NCBI RefSeq assembly: GCF_021568315.1
Contig: NZ_JAKGSI010000001.1
Coordinates: forward strand, 434,001 to 498,000
Source of the DNA: Corynebacterium uropygiale
GTDB taxonomy: Bacteria > Actinomycetota > Actinomycetes > Mycobacteriales > Mycobacteriaceae
DNA length: 64,000 nucleotides
Direction: 5' to 3'
The position numbers and the translations under genes were made by a program. Each line of letters begins with the position of its first letter. Position 1 is the first letter of the stretch. Below the pieces are notes generated by a model, which saw nothing but the letters and a program-made list of their open reading frames with translations, was not told where the DNA came from and ran no database searches. Positions 29,215-37,341 of the stretch are shown in pieces.

Positions 29215-30447
29215 TTAGGACTTGGAGAATCGCTTCGTCAGCATGTTCTCCATTTCCTTCCAGCCCTCGGCGTGGTCGGTGTAGGGCGCCGAGGGGACGT
29301 AGCCCGAGGTGCCCGTCGAGCCCACCATGTAGGAGATGTAGTCCTGCATCCGCGGGTTGCTGAGGAAGTAGGAGTTGAGGGAGTCATCCTGGGCCCAGTC
29401 GGCGGCGTCGGCCATGAGCTCATAGGCCTGGCCGAGCTGCTGGGAGTCCACGTGCTCGGGGCCGGCCTCGATGTCCTTGGCGAGCCCGGTGAAGGAGTAG
29501 GAGTTGTCCTTGTGGACGGTGAGCTGGAGCTCGCCGGCGCGGGCGAGGGTGAGGATGTCCTCCCAGGTGGAGAGCTTCGCGAGGTCGTGCGTGTCGTGAT
29601 CCGCGATCCAGCGCACCAGGCTCTTGGAGTTAGTAAACGTGAAGATCTCCCCGTAGCGGCCGAGGAAGACCGGCGAGCCATCGAGGTAGGTGCGCAGGGT
29701 GTAGAGGGTACGGCCGTCGAGGGCGATCCGCACGGGGTCGATCCCCGCCGCCGCCCACGGGGAGGAATCATAGGGATCTGCGTTGGCCTCATCCTGCTTC
29801 TTCTGCGCTTCCTCGGCCTCACGGGCCGTGGCCGCCGCGCTCTCCGCCGCCGTGATGCTCTTCTCCGCCGCGGCCGCGGCATCCTCATCCACGTCGACGA
29901 CCTTCACGTGGGCGTCGAGATCCTCGACGACGGTGCGCCAGTTGTCAAGAACCGCGCGGCCGATCGCGGACCACTCGCCGAGGCCGGCGTTGCCCGAGAA
30001 ATGCTCGGACCCGCGGTCAACATTGCCCAGCACCGAGTGGGAGGCAAAGAAGACGCTGACGTGGTCGGCGCCGCTCACCGTGCCGAGGGCCCGCGTGACG
30101 CGGAAGATCCGCGACACTTCCTTCACCGTGGTGTAGGTGGGGCGGTCAGCCAGAAGAGCCGGGGCGCCGATGATGTCGAGCTGCCCATCCGTGTTCGGGA
30201 CCACGCGGGTGGCGTCCTTCTGTGCGAAGGCCTCCCACTGGCGATGGGATTGGAGATCGTGCGAGGCGCCGGATTCCAGGAAGGCAAGGAGCTTAGCCGG
30301 GCTTTCGAACACGAACACGTCGTCCTCATCGCCGAGGAAGGCGGTCCACTCCGCGCCGTGCTCGCGCCAGGTGGGGACCCACAGGGTATAAAAATCCCCC
30401 TCGGTGAGGGACAGAGAAATCGGAATGATGGTGGCCTTCTCGCTCAT
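29215..30447 (-). CDS. Unknown protein with an internal domain duplication
   Basis: A 410-residue soluble protein I cannot assign to a named family. Two copies of one unit are visible: residues 19-72 (YTLWVPTW, FLGDEDDVFVFESPAKLLAF, HDLQSHRQWEAF) and residues 249-296 (YTLRTYLDG, FLGRYGEIFTFTNSKSLVRW, HDLAKLSTWEDI). Between them, residues 188-224 are Ala/Glu-rich and probably helical or coiled. No signal peptide or membrane helix. ATG 30447 lies in a short gap before the NlpC/P60 gene; same strand, 75 bp apart. It resembles conserved corynebacterial proteins found just before upp, of unknown function. Confidence 0.65.
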   Translation of the reverse strand: MSEKATIIPISLSLTEGDFYTLWVPTWREHGAEWTAFLGDEDDVFVFESPAKLLAFLESGASHDLQSHRQWEAFAQKDATRVVPNTDGQLDIIGAPALLADRPTYTTVKEVSRIFRVTRALGTVSGADHVSVFFASHSVLGNVDRGSEHFSGNAGLGEWSAIGRAVLDNWRTVVEDLDAHVKVVDVDEDAAAAAEKSITAAESAAATAREAEEAQKKQDEANADPYDSSPWAAAGIDPVRIALDGRTLYTLRTYLDGSPVFLGRYGEIFTFTNSKSLVRWIADHDTHDLAKLSTWEDILTLARAGELQLTVHKDNSYSFTGLAKDIEAGPEHVDSQQLGQAYELMADAADWAQDDSLNSYFLSNPRMQDYISYMVGSTGTSGYVPSAPYTDHAEGWKEMENMLTKRFSKS

Positions 30448-30522
30448 GGCCGCCGATTTTAGCCGACCCTCTCCCCGCTGCCCGGAGGGCCACGCGCTCG
30501 CGCGGAAAGCATGGGCCCTGGC

Positions 30523-31407
30523 CTAGCCCGTCGGCCGGAAATAGCCCTTGAAAGGCATCCCCAGATTCGTGGTGCGCAGCGGGTTCATCTGGACCGGATC
30601 GCCCGCCTCGATGATCTGCCCGCCCCCGGCGTACATGGCGACGTGCCCATCCCACACGAGCAGGTCCCCGGGGGCGAGCTCGCCGGCGCTCACCTGGCGG
30701 CCCACGGTCTGGGCCTCCGCGGTACGCGGAATCTCCACCCCGGCCTGCCGCCACGCCCACTGGGTGAGGCCGCTGCAATCGAAGCCGCCCTGGCCCGTCC
30801 CGCCCCACCGATAGGGGGTGCCCATTGCGCTGCGAGCGGCGTCGACGGCCGCCTGGCCCGCCGCGCTCCCGCCCTCGCTGCTCGAGCCGGAGGACAAGTT
30901 CCCGGCGTGGGGATCATGCCCGGCGAGCATGGCCCGCGGGTGGGGGAGCCCCGCTGGATGATCCGGCTCGCTCGCCAGGCGGTGAAGGGAGCTGACCGTG
31001 GTGGCGAGCTCCCGTTCGAGCTGGTGAACGCGCTGCTCTGCTGCGCGGAGGTGGGCCTGGCCGGCGTGGAGCAGCCGGGCCCAGGCGGCCGGCGCCGCGC
31101 CGGGAAGAGGGTTGAGGAGCTGCGGGGCGGTCTGGGCGGCAACCCGAAGGAAGCTCTGCGCAATCCCCGTGAGGTCCGCCCGGGCGCGGTCGAGAGCAGC
31201 CGCCCCCTCGCGGAGGAGCCGATCAAGCAGTCCGCGGTCCTCCCCGAGGCGACGGGCCGCGCGGAGGAGGGGGTGGGCGTCGGCCCCAAGGGACCGGGCG
31301 AGGGGAAGGGCGGCGTCGAGGCGAGGCAGGTTCCGCCACACCGGCAGCGACATGAGGGAGGGGGCGAGGGAAGCGATCCCCGCCACGACGGGTACGAGCG
31401 GAATCAT
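30523..31407 (-). CDS. NlpC/P60 cell-wall peptidase
   Basis: Peptidoglycan endopeptidase, 294 residues. The C-terminal NlpC/P60 domain runs from about 182 to the end: YRWGGTGQGGFDCSGLTQWAW with catalytic Cys211, DGHVAMY with His255, and GGGQIIEAGD, where the third catalytic position (often His) is Glu267. The N-terminus (1-30) is hydrophobic but lacks a clear Sec cleavage site, and residues 40-150 look like a long helical region. ATG 31407 overlaps the stop of the preceding small gene by one base (TGATG). That coupling suggests joint export or action. Confidence 0.85.
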   Translation of the reverse strand: MIPLVPVVAGIASLAPSLMSLPVWRNLPRLDAALPLARSLGADAHPLLRAARRLGEDRGLLDRLLREGAAALDRARADLTGIAQSFLRVAAQTAPQLLNPLPGAAPAAWARLLHAGQAHLRAAEQRVHQLERELATTVSSLHRLASEPDHPAGLPHPRAMLAGHDPHAGNLSSGSSSEGGSAAGQAAVDAARSAMGTPYRWGGTGQGGFDCSGLTQWAWRQAGVEIPRTAEAQTVGRQVSAGELAPGDLLVWDGHVAMYAGGGQIIEAGDPVQMNPLRTTNLGMPFKGYFRPTG

Positions 31408-31700
31408 CAGAGTCCTCCGAACTGGCGGCCGGTGGAGCGGTCGGTCTCGTCGATCACGCCGATGGCCTGGGCGGAGAGCTCAGCGAGGGTTCGCGCGACG
31501 CGGTGGAGGGTGTCCGCGCGGCGCTCGGCGGAGTCGACGGCCGCCTGCGCCGCCTCGCTGAAGGCCGCGATGCCCGGCCCGGATGGCCATTCGGGTGGGT
31601 GAGCCAGCGTGGCGGGGAGGGAGGCCTGGTGGTGGAGGTCCCGGGCCAGGCGGGCGGCGTGCTCGGTGCTGATGTTCAGATACTCATTCACGATGCTCAT
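31407..31700 (-). CDS. Small helical EspC/WXG100-like protein
   Basis: A 97-residue, mostly helical, Ala-rich protein with no signal peptide. It resembles the DUF2580/EspC type of ESX-associated proteins: two helices (about 1-30 and 40-88) joined by a turn with PPEWPSGPG near residues 34-42, and a second helix rich in Ala ([20 protein letters not shown]). It is translationally coupled to the NlpC/P60 gene. In corynebacteria an equivalent small gene sits between this hydrolase and upp. Assignment to a type VII-like substrate is by shape only; a coiled-coil chaperone is an alternative. Confidence 0.55.
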   Translation of the reverse strand: MSIVNEYLNISTEHAARLARDLHHQASLPATLAHPPEWPSGPGIAAFSEAAQAAVDSAERRADTLHRVARTLAELSAQAIGVIDETDRSTGRQFGGL

Positions 31701-31764
31701 GCGTGCTTAGACCGGCCGGCGCGCCAGCCCGTTCCCTCCGGATTCCCTTCCGGGGCGGGAGACG

Positions 31765-31777
31765 TAGGATAAGCAGC
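31765..31777 (+). promoter_or_regulatory. -10 box for a leaderless upp transcript
   Basis: TAGGAT (31765-31770) ends seven bases before ATG 31778. No purine-rich ribosome site lies in between. Confidence 0.5.
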
Positions 31778-32413
31778 ATGGAGATCACCATCGTCGACCA
31801 TCCCCTCGCCCTTGCCCGGCTCACCATCCTGCGCGATGCCCGCAGCGACAACAGCGCGTTCCGGGCCGCCGCAGCGGACCTGGGCACCATGCTCGTCTAT
31901 GAGGCTTCGCGCAACCTGCCCGTCGAGAACTTCGACACGAAGACTCCGGTGGGCATCGCGCAGGGCACCCGGCTGGAGAATCCGCCGATCATCGTGCCCA
32001 TTATCCGCGCTGGTCTGAGCATGATTGAGCCCGCGCTCTCGATGATCCCGGACGCCCAGGTGGGCTTCATCGGCCTCGCCCGGGACGAAGAGACCCACCA
32101 GCCGGTGCCCTACCTTGAGGCGCTCCCGCCGGACCTCACCGGCCAGCCCGTGTTCATCGTGGACCCCATGCTTGCGACGGGCGGCTCCCTGCTCAACGCC
32201 CTCCAGCTGCTCGCTTCGCGCGGCGCCACGGACATCACGGCGGTGTGCATGATTAGCGCGCAGCCGGGCGTCGACGCCCTCGAGAACTCCGGGCTCCCGG
32301 TGCGCCTGGTGACGACGTGCATCGACCCCGAACTCAACGAGGATGCGTACATCGTGCCTGGTCTGGGCGACGCGGGTGATCGCCTCTACGGCCCGCGGAA
32401 CATCGACCTGTAG
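31778..32413 (+). CDS. upp: Uracil phosphoribosyltransferase
   Basis: Pyrimidine-salvage enzyme making UMP from uracil and PRPP, 211 residues. The PRPP-binding loop is [15 protein letters not shown] near residue 128, and the C-terminal uracil-binding loop is [15 protein letters not shown] near 190; [17 protein letters not shown] is also typical. ATG 31778 follows a TAGGAT box at leaderless spacing, and in-frame codons further upstream look unlike the family. A textbook terminator begins at its stop codon. Confidence 0.96.
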   Translation: MEITIVDHPLALARLTILRDARSDNSAFRAAAADLGTMLVYEASRNLPVENFDTKTPVGIAQGTRLENPPIIVPIIRAGLSMIEPALSMIPDAQVGFIGLARDEETHQPVPYLEALPPDLTGQPVFIVDPMLATGGSLLNALQLLASRGATDITAVCMISAQPGVDALENSGLPVRLVTTCIDPELNEDAYIVPGLGDAGDRLYGPRNIDL

Positions 32414-32431
32414 GCTCTCATCGAGCCTTTT
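32413..32431 (+). terminator. Rho-independent terminator after upp
   Basis: GGCTC-TCATC-GAGCC followed by TTTT, starting at the last base of the upp stop codon. One of few hairpins in this window with a T-run. Confidence 0.75.
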
Positions 32432-32481
32432 GCCCAACGTGTTTGGCGGACGGCTGTGGGTGGGGGCCACAGCCTGGAGGG

Positions 32482-32928
32482 GTGACCTTCGACGACACGG
32501 GTGTGAGATGGCAAAGCTACGGCCGCAGACTGGGCGAAAACATCCGCTACCTCCGCAAACTGCGTGGGCTCAGCCAGGAAGAGCTCGCTGACCTCTCGCA
32601 TTTGTCGCGCAACCAGATTTCGAATCTCGAGCGCAACGACAATAACGGGAGGGGCCCGTCGAACCCGAACCTCGCGACGATTTACCAGATCGCCCGCGGT
32701 CTCGGCGTCCTTCCTTTCCTCCTGCTTCCGGCGGGAGCGAGCCCCGTGGAGAAGCTCTGCCCGGATATTGGGCCTGAACAGCCCCTGGACTTCCACTGGC
32801 CAGGGATGAGCATCACGGCGCACGAGGAATTCGCCGCCTGGATGGAGCGCTATGACGGGGAGCCGGAGGCCCGGCGCGCGATCCCGTCCTCGCGTGAGAA
32901 CTCCGCGGGGGTGGAGAAGAAGCGCTGA
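32482..32928 (+). CDS. XRE-family transcriptional regulator
   Basis: A 148-residue protein with an N-terminal Cro/C1-type helix-turn-helix: RRLGENIRYLRKLRGLSQEELADLS followed by LSRNQISNLERND (about residues 12-55). The rest (LPFLLLPAGASPVEKLCPDIG) shows no known effector domain. The start is uncertain: GTG 32482 is right after GGAGGG, GTG 32503 is a shorter option and TTG 32443 a longer one. It sits between the upp terminator and the amidohydrolase gene, which may be its target (inference from position only). Confidence 0.75.
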   Translation: MTFDDTGVRWQSYGRRLGENIRYLRKLRGLSQEELADLSHLSRNQISNLERNDNNGRGPSNPNLATIYQIARGLGVLPFLLLPAGASPVEKLCPDIGPEQPLDFHWPGMSITAHEEFAAWMERYDGEPEARRAIPSSRENSAGVEKKR

Positions 32929-32989
32929 GGAACTACACTCGTGGGAAGAAAAACGAACTCGCGAGGTAGTTGAAGGGGTACGGGCGCAC

Positions 32990-34183
32990 ATGGGCATCGC
33001 AGCCGCAGTGGAAGAGTGGGTGGACCGCAACTGGGACACCGTGGTGCAGTGGCGCCGGCACTTCCACGCTCACCCCGAGCTCTCCAACATGGAATATCGG
33101 ACGACGGACTTCATCGTCGAGGTCCTCGAGGCGCACGGCCTTCACCCGGAGCGCTTCCCGGGGACCGGCGTGCGCGTCGATATCGGCCCCACGGAGGGCC
33201 CGCGGCTTGCCTTCCGCGGGGACATCGACGCCCTGCCCATCACCGAGGTGACGGGCCTGGACTTCGCCTCCGAGAACACTGGGGTCATGCACGCCTGTGG
33301 GCACGACGTCCACACCACCCTCTGCCTGGGCCTGGCCTGCGCCCTCGCGGAGCACGCCGAGGAGCTGGAGACCGGGGTGCGGATCATCTTCCAGCCGGCG
33401 GAGGAAGTCATGGACGGCGGGGCGCCCCAGGTCATCGGCTTCGGTGCCCTGGAGAATGTCGACGCGATCTACGCGGTCCACGTCGAGCCGAAGCTCAAGG
33501 TCGGGAAGGTGGGGGTGCGCGTCGGGGCGATTACCTCGGCCACGGACATTGTCACCGTGAAGGTGCATGGGCCGGGCGGGCACAGCTCGCGGCCGCACCT
33601 CACCGCGGATGTCGTCTATGCGCTGGGCTCGCTGGTCACGGAGTTGCCGGGGCTGCTCTCGCGCCGGGTGGATCCGCGGACGGGCACCGTCATGGTGTTC
33701 GGGACGATCAACGCCGGCTATGCGTCGAACGCGATCCCCAAGACTGGGGAGGTTTCCGGCACCCTTCGCACCGCAGACATTCGCGTGTGGCGCACGGTCC
33801 AGCCGCTCATTGAGGAGCTTGTCCAGCAGATCCTCGCGCCGACGGGCTGCCGCGGCGAGGTCATCTACACCCGCGGCGTGCCCCCCGTGCAAAACGATGA
33901 TGTGGCGACGGCCATCCTCGCCGACGCCGTCCGCAGCATCGACCCCGGCGCGGTGGTGCAGGCGCCGCAGTCCTCCGGCGGGGAGGATTTCTCCTGGTAC
34001 CTCGAGCACGTCCCGGGTTCCATGGCGCGCCTGGGCTGCTGGGATGGGGAGCGCGAGCCCCAGGACCTCCACCAGGGGGACCTCCATGTGGACGAGCGCT
34101 GCCTGGGCGTCGGGCTGCGGCTCTTCGGCGCAGTGGTGGACCAATACCAGGCCAGCGCTCGACGGGGTCCCTTCCTCCGTTAA
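32990..34183 (+). CDS. M20-family amidohydrolase (N-acyl amino acid / hippurate hydrolase-like)
   Basis: Zinc-dependent aminoacylase of the AbgB/HipO/AmaA group, 397 residues. Metal and catalytic motifs: HAHPELSNMEY near residue 25, MHACGHDVHT near 100, QPAEEVMDGGAP near 134, GGHSSRPH near 197 and the terminal SGGEDFSWYLEHVPG near 335. ATG 32990 is chosen from the usual N-terminus; a TACACT -10 box at 32934-32939 would give a leader of about 45 nt. Substrate unknown. In C. glutamicum an equivalent gene (amiA type) sits in the same position before lpdA. Confidence 0.88.
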   Translation: MGIAAAVEEWVDRNWDTVVQWRRHFHAHPELSNMEYRTTDFIVEVLEAHGLHPERFPGTGVRVDIGPTEGPRLAFRGDIDALPITEVTGLDFASENTGVMHACGHDVHTTLCLGLACALAEHAEELETGVRIIFQPAEEVMDGGAPQVIGFGALENVDAIYAVHVEPKLKVGKVGVRVGAITSATDIVTVKVHGPGGHSSRPHLTADVVYALGSLVTELPGLLSRRVDPRTGTVMVFGTINAGYASNAIPKTGEVSGTLRTADIRVWRTVQPLIEELVQQILAPTGCRGEVIYTRGVPPVQNDDVATAILADAVRSIDPGAVVQAPQSSGGEDFSWYLEHVPGSMARLGCWDGEREPQDLHQGDLHVDERCLGVGLRLFGAVVDQYQASARRGPFLR

Positions 34184-34189
34184 GCTGAG

Positions 34190-34227
34190 GGCGTCACAGA
34201 TGACCGTGATCTGGCCTGGCGTCACAG
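34190..34227. repeat. Direct repeat GGCGTCACAG upstream of lpdA
   Basis: GGCGTCACAG occurs at 34190-34199 and again at 34218-34227, 28 bp apart, in the gap before lpdA. It could be a pair of regulator half-sites; nothing else supports that. Confidence 0.3.
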
Positions 34228-34306
34228 CCGTCGCTCATGCGCGGCGGGCTCGGCGTCGAGAGCACCAACCCGAACGATAGTCCGAGAGAATTCCTGAGGA
34301 GAACGA

Positions 34307-35713
34307 GTGAGCAATCGAATTGTCATCATTGGCGGCGGGCCCGGCGGCTACGAGGCGGCTCTCGCGGGGGCCAAGTACGGGGCGGAGATCACCCTCGTGG
34401 AGGAGCGCGGCCTGGGCGGCTCGGCCGTCATCCTCGATTGCGTTCCCTCGAAGTCCTTTATCGCTGGTACCGGGATTAAGACCGACCTTCGCCGTGCCGA
34501 CGACATGGGCCTGGACAAGGGCATCGGTGAGGCCCACCTGCACATCGATGTGCTGAACAAGCGCGTGCAGGCCCTGGCGCACCAGCAGTCCTCCGATATT
34601 CGGGCGCAGATGGAGCGCGTGGGCGTGCGGGTCATCGAGGGGCGCGCCCGTTTCGATGACTACAAGGCCAAACAGACCACCCACTACATCAAGGTGGATC
34701 ACGCCTCGGGGGAGGAGGAGACGCTGGAATGCGACCTTGTCCTCATCGCGACGGGCGCCCGCCCGCGCATCCTCCCCGGCGCGCAGCCCGATGGGGAGCG
34801 CATCCTCACCTGGCAGCAGATTTATAACCTGCAGGAGCTGCCCGAGCACCTCATCGTCGTCGGCTCGGGTGTGACGGGTGCGGAGTTTGTCTCCGCCTTC
34901 GCGGAGATGGGTGTGAAGGTCACCATGGTGGCTTCCCGCGACCGCATCCTTCCCCACGACGACGCCGACGCCGCGGACACCCTCGAGACGGTGCTCTCCG
35001 AGCGCGGCGTCCACTTGGAGAAGCATGCCCGGGTGGAAACCGTCACCCGGGAGGGCGATGAGGTTATCGTGAAGACCTCGGACGGGCGCGAGATCCGCGG
35101 CTCCCACGCTCTCATGACGGTGGGCTCCATCCCGAATACGGAGGACCTGGGCCTGGACCTCGTCGGCGTGGAGCGGGACCGCTCGGGGCGGATCAAGGTG
35201 GACCGTGTCTCCCGCACATCCGTGCCGGGTGTTTACGCCGCCGGTGACTGCACGGACCTCTTCCCGCTGGCCTCGGTGGCGGCGATGCAGGGCCGCATCG
35301 CGATCTACCACGCGCTCGGCGAGGGCGTGTCCCCCATCCGTCTCAAGACGGTGGCCCAGGCCGTGTTCACCCGCCCGGAGATCGCCTCCGTGGGCATCAC
35401 GCACAAGCAGATTGCCGATGGCGAGGTATCCGCTCGGGAGGTCGTCCTCCCCCTCGAGACGAACCCCCGCGCGAAGATGCGCGCCCTGCGCCACGGCTTC
35501 GTGAAGATCTTCTGCCGGAAGAACTCGGGCCTGGTCATCGGCGGTGTTGTCGTAGCGCCGACGGCCTCTGAGCTCATCCTGCCCATCGCCGTCGCGGTGT
35601 CCAACCAGCTGACGGTCTCTGACCTGGCGGAGACCTTCGCGGTCTACCCCTCGCTCTCGGGTTCCATCACGGAAGCCGCCCGCCGCCTCGTGGCGCACGA
35701 CGACCTGAGCTAG
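34307..35713 (+). CDS. lpdA: LpdA-type FAD NAD(P)H:quinone oxidoreductase (dihydrolipoamide dehydrogenase-like)
   Basis: Flavoprotein disulfide-reductase-family member, 468 residues, very like M. tuberculosis LpdA (Rv3303c), with matches such as GSGVTGAEFV, RILTWQQIYNL, ASVAAMQGRIA and the terminal YPSLSGSITEAARRL. FAD-binding GGGPGG is at residues 9-14 and the second nucleotide motif near 180. The redox pair is incomplete: the CxxxxC site reads A40-VILD-C45, and the C-terminal His-Glu pair is absent. It is therefore not a true lipoamide dehydrogenase; quinone reduction is the likely role. GTG 34307 follows GAGGAGA. Its last 47 bp overlap the convergent prpR. Confidence 0.9.
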   Translation: MSNRIVIIGGGPGGYEAALAGAKYGAEITLVEERGLGGSAVILDCVPSKSFIAGTGIKTDLRRADDMGLDKGIGEAHLHIDVLNKRVQALAHQQSSDIRAQMERVGVRVIEGRARFDDYKAKQTTHYIKVDHASGEEETLECDLVLIATGARPRILPGAQPDGERILTWQQIYNLQELPEHLIVVGSGVTGAEFVSAFAEMGVKVTMVASRDRILPHDDADAADTLETVLSERGVHLEKHARVETVTREGDEVIVKTSDGREIRGSHALMTVGSIPNTEDLGLDLVGVERDRSGRIKVDRVSRTSVPGVYAAGDCTDLFPLASVAAMQGRIAIYHALGEGVSPIRLKTVAQAVFTRPEIASVGITHKQIADGEVSAREVVLPLETNPRAKMRALRHGFVKIFCRKNSGLVIGGVVVAPTASELILPIAVAVSNQLTVSDLAETFAVYPSLSGSITEAARRLVAHDDLS

Positions 35714-37046
35714 GCCGCATCGGCAGCGTGCGATAGGGCTCATCGACGCTGATGTCGAGGTTCAGCGCGATGGGCCGATGCCGCTGGGGGAAGGCCCGCT
35801 GCGGGCATTGGGAGCGCACGCACCACTCGCAGCCGGGGCCGATGGGGGTTGCGGACTCGGGGGAGAGGTCGAGGCCCCGGCTGTAAATGAGCCGGTCCGC
35901 CTGGCTGAGCTCGCAGCCAAGCCCCACCGCGAACTCTTTGCGCGGGGCCCCGAACTCGCGGACCCTGCCCGCGATGGTGCGCGCCACCCAGAGGTAGCGA
36001 CGCCCATCGGGCATCTCCGCGACCTGCCTCGTCACCCTCCCGGGGGTCTCGAAGGCGCGGTGGATGACCCACAGGGGGCAGCTCCCGCCGCTGCGGGCGA
36101 AGTGGAAGCTCATCGCCGATTGACGCTTGGAGATGTTCCCCGCCCGGTCCGTGCGGACGAAGAAGAAGGGCACCCCGTTGGAGCCCGGCCGCTGGAGGGT
36201 GGAGAGGCGGTGGCAGATCGTCTCGATCCCCGCGCCCCAGTGCCGGGAGAGCCGGTCGATGTCGTAGTGGTACTCCTCGGCGGTGTGGAAGAAGTCCTCG
36301 TAGGGGAGGGTGAGGGCGGCCGCGTAGTACTGCGCGAGGCCCAGCACCGCGACGCGCCGGGCCTCCTCATCCTCGGGGAAGTTGTCCGAGGCCAGCCGCT
36401 CAAGCAACTCCCTGTGGGCGAGGAGCCCGTACTGCAGCGCCAGCTGGAAGCACATTTGTGCCTCGGTGAGGTCGGCGCGGATGTTGACCTCCCGGCGCTC
36501 GGGGTCGAAGACGCGGCGGGGCCCGGTGGCGTGGCGCCGGTAGCGCACGGTGACGCCGAGGTCGCGATCGAGCGCGGCCGCCAGGCGCGTGAGGCGGATC
36601 TGCGCCTGCCCGAGCTCGCTCGCCCCCTGCTCCGCGAGCCGATCGAGCTGGTCAATGTAGTTGTTGGAGTCGTAGAAGAAGTCCCGCACCTGTTCGAAGG
36701 GGCCGGGGTGAGGTTCCGACGAGGGCTCAGCGCGATCAATCAGTGCCTGCGCCACGTCCGGGTAGCGGGCGATGAGGTCCCGCCACTGCTCAACCGGGAC
36801 GGAGGGGTAGGTGGCGCTGAGGTCGGCGATGTGTCGGGCGTCCCGGTCGGGGGAGAAGTAGGTGGCGTCGACATTGAAGGTGGAGATGAGGCTCATGAGC
36901 ACCGTCGCGGTGATGGGCCGCTGGTCATTCTCGAGCTGGTTGAGATAGCTCGTGGACATGTTGAGCTGCCGAGCCATCTCCACCTGGGTGAGGTCGAGGC
37001 CGGTGCGCAGGGTGCGGATCCGGGCGCCGGCGTAGATCTTGGCCAT
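35667..37046 (-). CDS. prpR: PrpR-type transcriptional regulator of the methylcitrate cycle
   Basis: Regulator of the RamB/PrpR (short-chain fatty acyl) family, 459 residues. N-terminal XRE helix-turn-helix (residues 6-60: RTLRTGLDLTQVEMARQL, YLNQLENDQRPI), a middle ImmA/IrrE-like region, and a DUF2083-type C-terminal part with the cysteine cluster GPGCEWCVRSQC (Cys406, 409, 414) plus SCPLWVIH. In M. tuberculosis PrpR such cysteines hold an iron-sulfur cluster and the protein binds acyl-CoA. It is divergent from prpDBC with a TTTGCAAA palindrome between, so it should activate that operon with propionyl-CoA. The last 16 residues (Arg/Gly-rich) are read antisense to the lpdA end. Confidence 0.88.
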   Translation of the reverse strand: MAKIYAGARIRTLRTGLDLTQVEMARQLNMSTSYLNQLENDQRPITATVLMSLISTFNVDATYFSPDRDARHIADLSATYPSVPVEQWRDLIARYPDVAQALIDRAEPSSEPHPGPFEQVRDFFYDSNNYIDQLDRLAEQGASELGQAQIRLTRLAAALDRDLGVTVRYRRHATGPRRVFDPERREVNIRADLTEAQMCFQLALQYGLLAHRELLERLASDNFPEDEEARRVAVLGLAQYYAAALTLPYEDFFHTAEEYHYDIDRLSRHWGAGIETICHRLSTLQRPGSNGVPFFFVRTDRAGNISKRQSAMSFHFARSGGSCPLWVIHRAFETPGRVTRQVAEMPDGRRYLWVARTIAGRVREFGAPRKEFAVGLGCELSQADRLIYSRGLDLSPESATPIGPGCEWCVRSQCPQRAFPQRHRPIALNLDISVDEPYRTLPMRPSSGRRAPRGGGRLP

Positions 37047-37208
37047 GAGGGGGAGTCTCCTAGGAAAGCGGACACCATGGTGAAATGGTGATCTGTTTAC
37101 TGGGGGTAGCGGGGGTGGTGTGAAGCGTGCGAAAAAGGCCGTCTCCGGGGCTGCTGGAGAAGAGCTCCACACTCTCAAAATACGCGAATACCTGCGGATT
37201 CCACAATT

Positions 37209-37216
37209 TTTGCAAA
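37209..37216. promoter_or_regulatory. Candidate PrpR/RamB binding site between prpR and prpD
   Basis: The palindrome TTTGCAAA, within AATTTTTGCAAACT, matches the core recognised by RamB/PrpR-type regulators. It is 126 bp upstream of prpD and 163 bp upstream of prpR, inside a conspicuously AT-rich stretch (about 37170-37260). Confidence 0.55.
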
Positions 37217-37341
37217 CTCGCAGAAGGCATGACACAAAATTCCGCTTCATTTACAGTGATGGGACCCACAGAAACTGCCCTAGCATGAGGGGCGTAACAC
37301 AGATTGACTCTCTCCACGTCCCATCCAGGAGGCCTATCCCG

